A stretch of 64,000 nucleotides of DNA from Arthrobacter sp. D5-1 (GTDB lineage: Bacteria > Actinomycetota > Actinomycetes > Actinomycetales > Micrococcaceae), in NCBI RefSeq assembly GCF_017357425.1, contig NZ_CP014571.1, positions 62,001 to 126,000 on the forward strand, in the 5' to 3' direction. The position numbers and the translations under genes are program-made. Shown in pieces: positions 60,425-64,000 of the stretch; position 1 is the stretch's first letter, and every line of letters begins with the position of its first letter. Below the pieces are notes generated by a model. The model did no database searches. It saw nothing but the letters and a program-made list of their open reading frames with translations, and had not been told where the DNA came from.

Positions 60425-61531
60425 TTACAGTGCAGTCTGGCGGTAGCGCTCAATCTGCTTAAGACGCCGCTGGAGGCTGTCGCGCCGCGGGTGCGGAACG
60501 GCGTCGGGCGCCTCAGCAGTGAGATCAATGTGTTCGGTTCCGTACTGCCACAACAAGAGGTCATCCAGGAGGCGGTCGGGGCCGGGTGAATAGCGATGGT
60601 CCAGGGCCTTGCGGACCTCGGTGATCCGGTTGGCACTGAGAAGCCCGGCCAGCTCCACGGTCTTGGTGAGCCCGTGGGCGGCGAGCAGTTCGGCAGCCCA
60701 TCCCCAGTCGTCATCAACTTTACGGTCAACGTGCGGCAGGAGCGTACGCCAGACGTCCCGGACCCGGTTGGGGGTCAGCGGCGAGCCGCCCTCACCCTCC
60801 AGGTCCCAGTAGCCCCGGACTTCCTCGTACCGCTCGTGAAGATCGGCGAAGGCGCTCTCCACTGTTTCCAACATGGCAGCTGTGGCAGTGAACTGGCGGT
60901 CAAAGTGGGGCGTCCACGCACGCGGGTCTTCGGCCTTGAACCGGATGTCGTGCTCGATCTCGCTCCAGGCGTGGGCAAAAACGGTGCGGATCTGGCATTC
61001 GAAGAAGTAGCTGCCGTTGGCAGGCATGTCCGGATTGAAGACGTGCTGGTATTCCTTCACGGCCTCGTTCTGGATGGTCCTCAGAATGAGGTGGCGGCTG
61101 GAGTATCCGTAGGTTCCCGACTCGATGGAGCCGATGTCCTTTTCACGGTCTCCGCGGCAATCGAAGAGCTGCCGCTGCCGCTTGATGATGTTGGCCACGG
61201 CGGCGTTCTCGGCCGGTAGCTTGGTGATGACACGGATGCCCACCATGTCATTCAACGTGCGGAAGGGATCCGGAAACTTCAACAACCGGGGGCCACCCGG
61301 CTCCAAGGGATCATCGGTGCGGGAGATCTTTTCCCGAAAGGACTCCACTGTTTTGGTCCGTCCTGTGACAAACAACGGAGTGACCTCGGCGTCATTCAGC
61401 ATGTCCCTCAAGGTGAGCAGGACATCACGCGTGACCCGTTTCAGGGCAGGGCGGACACGCTCATAGAGCGCCACGTTTGCTTCCACTGCGTCGCGCTGAT
61501 CCTGGTCCAGGCTGTCCCAATTGCTTGCCAT
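60425..61531 (-). CDS. RelA/SpoT-domain (p)ppGpp synthetase, single-domain type
   Basis: This 368-residue protein has a (p)ppGpp synthetase domain but no HD hydrolase, TGS or ACT domain. Visible motifs are VTGRTKTVESFREKISR, FRTLNDMVGIRVITKLP, GYSSRHLILRT and FECQIRTVFAHAWSEIEHD. The C-terminal part of about 120 residues is longer than in RelQ or RelP and has no domain I recognise. It likely makes alarmones or a related pyrophosphorylated nucleotide. Confidence 0.86.
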   Translation of the reverse strand: MASNWDSLDQDQRDAVEANVALYERVRPALKRVTRDVLLTLRDMLNDAEVTPLFVTGRTKTVESFREKISRTDDPLEPGGPRLLKFPDPFRTLNDMVGIRVITKLPAENAAVANIIKRQRQLFDCRGDREKDIGSIESGTYGYSSRHLILRTIQNEAVKEYQHVFNPDMPANGSYFFECQIRTVFAHAWSEIEHDIRFKAEDPRAWTPHFDRQFTATAAMLETVESAFADLHERYEEVRGYWDLEGEGGSPLTPNRVRDVWRTLLPHVDRKVDDDWGWAAELLAAHGLTKTVELAGLLSANRITEVRKALDHRYSPGPDRLLDDLLLWQYGTEHIDLTAEAPDAVPHPRRDSLQRRLKQIERYRQTAL

Positions 61532-61641
61532 GCCCCCAGCTTACGGGGCGGGTCCGACACTGAACCGAGCCACTCGCCGTCGGGGTGCCTCTAGCCAAAC
61601 TAGTGAATCGTCACGATAGGCTCAGTACAAAGGAGGGCGCA

Positions 61642-62463
61642 ATGTTGCGGCACAAGTACAGCTACGGCGAACACCCCAGCCAATGGGGCGAACTCTTCAT
61701 ACCTGAACCGTCCAACGGAAACCATCGCGGCGCGCCTGCGCTGGCCGGAGGGATCGCCGTTGTGATCCACGGCGGTTACTGGCGGTCCCAGTACGGCGCG
61801 GAGCTCGGCGAGCCCCTTGCACGGGACCTCGCAGCGCACGGCATCACCGCCTGGAACCTCGAGTATCGGCGGGCCGGCAACGGCGGTGGTTGGCCCCACA
61901 CTTTCGAGGACATCCTGGCCGGCATCGACCACTTGGCCACCATCGCCGGTGATCACAATCTCCAGCTCGGCAAAGTGGTCGCGTTGGGTCACTCGGCCGG
62001 CGGCCATTTGGCGGTCTGGGCTGCTGGACGGCAGCGGCTCTCGGACATCGGAACGCCTGACGCCGACCGCCAACTCCAGCGCAGCCCGGAGGACAATGCC
62101 GTCCACCTGACTGGCGTCGTCAGCCAGTCCGGCCTCCTGAACCTCGCGGCCGCGGAGAAGCTGAACCTCAGCAACGGAGCCGTCTGCAACCTCATGGGCG
62201 GGGATTCCCATAGATTCCCCAAACGGCATAAGTACGCGGACCCCATGAGTTCGCTGCCGCTGGACGTTCCGGTATATGCCGTCCATGCCACGGACGATGA
62301 GGACGTTCCCGCCAGCCAGTCCGAGGCATACGTTGCTGCAGCCACGGCGGCAGGAAGCGCCGCCCAGTTGCTCCGGGTTCCCGGTGACCACTTCGACCTG
62401 ATCGACCCCAAAGCCGTCGCCTACAAGAAGTGCCGCGAACTGGTCCAACGACTACTCTCGTAA
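61642..62463 (+). CDS. Alpha/beta hydrolase (kynurenine-formamidase/esterase-like)
   Basis: The start is ATG 61642, behind AAAGGAGG; the open frame extends to 61585. The 273-residue enzyme has the oxyanion motif VVIHGGYWRSQYG and the nucleophile VVALGHSAGGHLAVWAAG. A C-terminal Asp/His pair lies in YAVHATDDEDVP and VPGDHFDLID. HGGYW plus GHSAGG is common in kynurenine formamidase-like esterases, but the substrate is not fixed by sequence. A PfkB kinase follows after 40 bases. Confidence 0.82.
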   Translation: MLRHKYSYGEHPSQWGELFIPEPSNGNHRGAPALAGGIAVVIHGGYWRSQYGAELGEPLARDLAAHGITAWNLEYRRAGNGGGWPHTFEDILAGIDHLATIAGDHNLQLGKVVALGHSAGGHLAVWAAGRQRLSDIGTPDADRQLQRSPEDNAVHLTGVVSQSGLLNLAAAEKLNLSNGAVCNLMGGDSHRFPKRHKYADPMSSLPLDVPVYAVHATDDEDVPASQSEAYVAAATAAGSAAQLLRVPGDHFDLIDPKAVAYKKCRELVQRLLS

Positions 62464-62503
62464 ACTGTACGTCGCAGGGGCTTGCCTCTGGCAGAGTTGT
62501 CCC

Positions 62504-63439
62504 ATGCTGACAGTCATTGGTGAAGCTCTTGTTGATGTGGTCCAACGCTCGTCCGGAATCGAGGCGCACGTTGGCGGCAGTCCGCTCAACGTAGCCGTCG
62601 GTCTGGCGCGCCTTGACCACCCGGTGCAGTTCATCGGGCGCTATGGCCGGGACGCCTACGGTGACTCCGTGGCGGCCCACCTCCGCTCAAGCTCCGTAAT
62701 GGTGCCGCTTCCGCCGGACGAGAAGCCCACCAGCGTGGCCACTGCCACAATCGACGACGACGGCGCCGCCACCTACGTCTTTGACCTCGCCTGGGAATTG
62801 CCCGGACTCGCCGCAAGGTTGCCGCTGATGCTGCAGGGCGCCACCTTGCTGCACACAGGTTCCATAGCCACCGCACTGGAGCCCGGCGCCGCAGAGGTGC
62901 TTGCCGCCGTCGAACACGCCCACCCGGGCAGCACCATCAGCTTCGATCCCAACTGCCGTCCGAGCATCATTACGGACGTTGATTACGCGCGGACGCAAGC
63001 CGAACGCTTCGTGGCGCTGTCCGACGTCGTCAAGGCCTCCGACGAGGACCTTGAGTGGCTGTACCCCGGCATCGATCCAACGGAATCCGCGCGCCGCTGG
63101 CTGACGTTGGGAGGCGCCGGAGGTCCGGCCCTGGTTGTGGTGACACGTGGTTCTCGAGGTCCGTGGGGCATCACCAGGGCAGGCGAGACCCAGATTCCCG
63201 CACCAGCTGTGAACGTGGTGGACACTGTGGGCGCGGGGGATTCGTTCATGGCGGGGTTGTTGTCCGCCATTGTTGACCATGGGCTGGATGGCGCGCAGAA
63301 TCGTGACGCCTTAAGGGCCATGCCGGCTGAGACCTTGGCAGCCATCATGGATCACGCAACACGTGCGGCCGCCGTGACGGTGTCGCGGGCAGGCGCGAAT
63401 CCGCCCACGCGGGCTGAGCTCAACCACGGAGTGGCGTAA
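62504..63439 (+). CDS. PfkB-family sugar kinase (fructokinase-like)
   Basis: This 311-residue kinase has the PfkB signatures HVGGSPLNVAVGLARLDHPVQ near residue 25 and VDTVGAGDSFMAGLL, with catalytic Asp, near residue 245. GRYGRDAYG and FDPNCRPSI are also typical of fructokinase and 2-keto-3-deoxygluconate kinases. The exact sugar cannot be assigned. Confidence 0.88.
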   Translation: MLTVIGEALVDVVQRSSGIEAHVGGSPLNVAVGLARLDHPVQFIGRYGRDAYGDSVAAHLRSSSVMVPLPPDEKPTSVATATIDDDGAATYVFDLAWELPGLAARLPLMLQGATLLHTGSIATALEPGAAEVLAAVEHAHPGSTISFDPNCRPSIITDVDYARTQAERFVALSDVVKASDEDLEWLYPGIDPTESARRWLTLGGAGGPALVVVTRGSRGPWGITRAGETQIPAPAVNVVDTVGAGDSFMAGLLSAIVDHGLDGAQNRDALRAMPAETLAAIMDHATRAAAVTVSRAGANPPTRAELNHGVA

Positions 63440-63462
63440 CCACGGGCCGAAAGCGTAGGGGT

Positions 63463-64000
63463 CTAGCTGGCCCCGTGACCGGCGGCCACTTCCTCGCCGG
63501 CCTTCACTGGTCCCGGCGGGGTGCCTTCCCCGAACGGACTTCCTCCCAGGGATTCCCGTCCGTGCGGACTCAGCCAGCCGGATAGATCCGGTCCAGCAGG
63601 AACGATCTGCGTGGGATTAATGTCCTCGTGGACGATGTAGTAGTGCTGTTTGATCTGCACAAAGTCGATGGTGTCCCCAAACCCAGGCGTCTGGAACAGG
63701 TCCCGGGCGTAGCCCCACAATGCCGGCATTTCGCTGAGTTTGTTGCGGTTGCACTTGAAATGACCGTGATAGACGGCATCGAAACGCGCCAAGGTGGTGA
63801 ACAGCCGGACGTCGGCCTCGGTGATGGTGTCACCCACGAGGTATCGCTGGCCGGTCAGCCGTTCCTCAAGCCAGTCCAAAGCGTTCCAGAGACGGGTGTA
63901 CGCCGCATCGTAGGCTTCCTGTGATCCGGCGAAGCCGCACCTGTAGACCCCGTTGTTGACCTCGGTGAAAACTCTCTTGTTGACGGCGTCGATTTCCTCG
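63463..64000 (-). CDS. Glutathionyl-hydroquinone-reductase-like GST (5' end outside window)
   Basis: The gene is cut by the right edge, and only the C-terminal 178 residues are visible. These read EEIDAVNKRVFTEVNNGVYR, CGFAGSQEAYDAAY, LVGDTITEADVRLFTTLARFD and VYHGHFKCNRNKL, the C-terminal domain of Xi-class/omega-like GSTs that reduce glutathionyl- or mycothiol-type hydroquinone conjugates. The catalytic Cys region is beyond the edge. An internal Met at 63879 is not the start, because the family sequence continues ahead of it. Confidence 0.88.
   Translation of the reverse strand, partial: EEIDAVNKRVFTEVNNGVYRCGFAGSQEAYDAAYTRLWNALDWLEERLTGQRYLVGDTITEADVRLFTTLARFDAVYHGHFKCNRNKLSEMPALWGYARDLFQTPGFGDTIDFVQIKQHYYIVHEDINPTQIVPAGPDLSGWLSPHGRESLGGSPFGEGTPPGPVKAGEEVAAGHGAS

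Overview
The window looks like an oriC-proximal stretch of a high-GC Gram-positive chromosome, most probably Arthrobacter or Paenarthrobacter (Micrococcaceae). The left part carries the conserved actinobacterial block ppiA, rhomboid, crgA, class E sortase, a small membrane protein, pabA/trpG-like, pknB, pknA, pbpA, rodA, pstP, fhaB, fhaA and tRNA-Leu, in the order known from other Actinobacteria. No prophage, insertion sequence or CRISPR array was seen.

1-21 kb: a DMT exporter, a family 2 glycosyltransferase, an unusual 11-residue-repeat protein, cyclophilin and rhomboid are followed by about 800 gene-free bases packed with DnaA boxes (5353-6037). Next come an alkylation-repair operon (two O6-alkylguanine transferases, an ECF sigma factor, AlkB, and a 3-methyladenine glycosylase that has lost most of its zinc ligands) and then the envelope growth and Ser/Thr phosphorylation block, which ends at tRNA-Leu(CAG).

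21-32 kb: small catabolic and regulatory modules. These are a GntR-controlled acid-sugar dehydratase, a DesK/DesR-type two-component system, an ECF sigma with a membrane partner, and a TetR-controlled putrescine module (putrescine oxidase, double Usp, APC permease) with a perfect 21-bp operator.

32.4-46.5 kb is the most interesting region. A 33-residue peptide gene is followed by a near-continuous, translationally coupled operon: an unknown protein, a CocE-like hydrolase, a YcaO enzyme, a SagB-type dehydrogenase and two exporter-type ABC half-transporters. Divergent to it are a beta-propeller protein and a prolyl-oligopeptidase-family peptidase. Convergent with its end lies a FecB/FecCD/FecE-type importer. 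Near-identical Fur-family (Zur-like) boxes sit in front of both the peptide operon and the importer, and the first overlaps a good sigma-A promoter. I infer a metal-starvation-induced azole-containing RiPP that is exported and re-imported, i.e. a candidate peptide zincophore or other metallophore.

46.5-64 kb: ordinary metabolic genes. They include a VOC protein, a DUF5997/LysR-effector-domain pair, a 5-oxoproline utilisation operon under a GntR regulator with a perfect 19-bp operator, an alditol/xylitol oxidase with a LacI regulator, a BASS transporter, a SulP permease, a RelA/SpoT-type synthetase, an alpha/beta hydrolase, a PfkB sugar kinase and a truncated glutathionyl-hydroquinone-reductase-like GST running off the right edge. 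A 66-bp palindromic repeat occurs twice (21458 and 58831).
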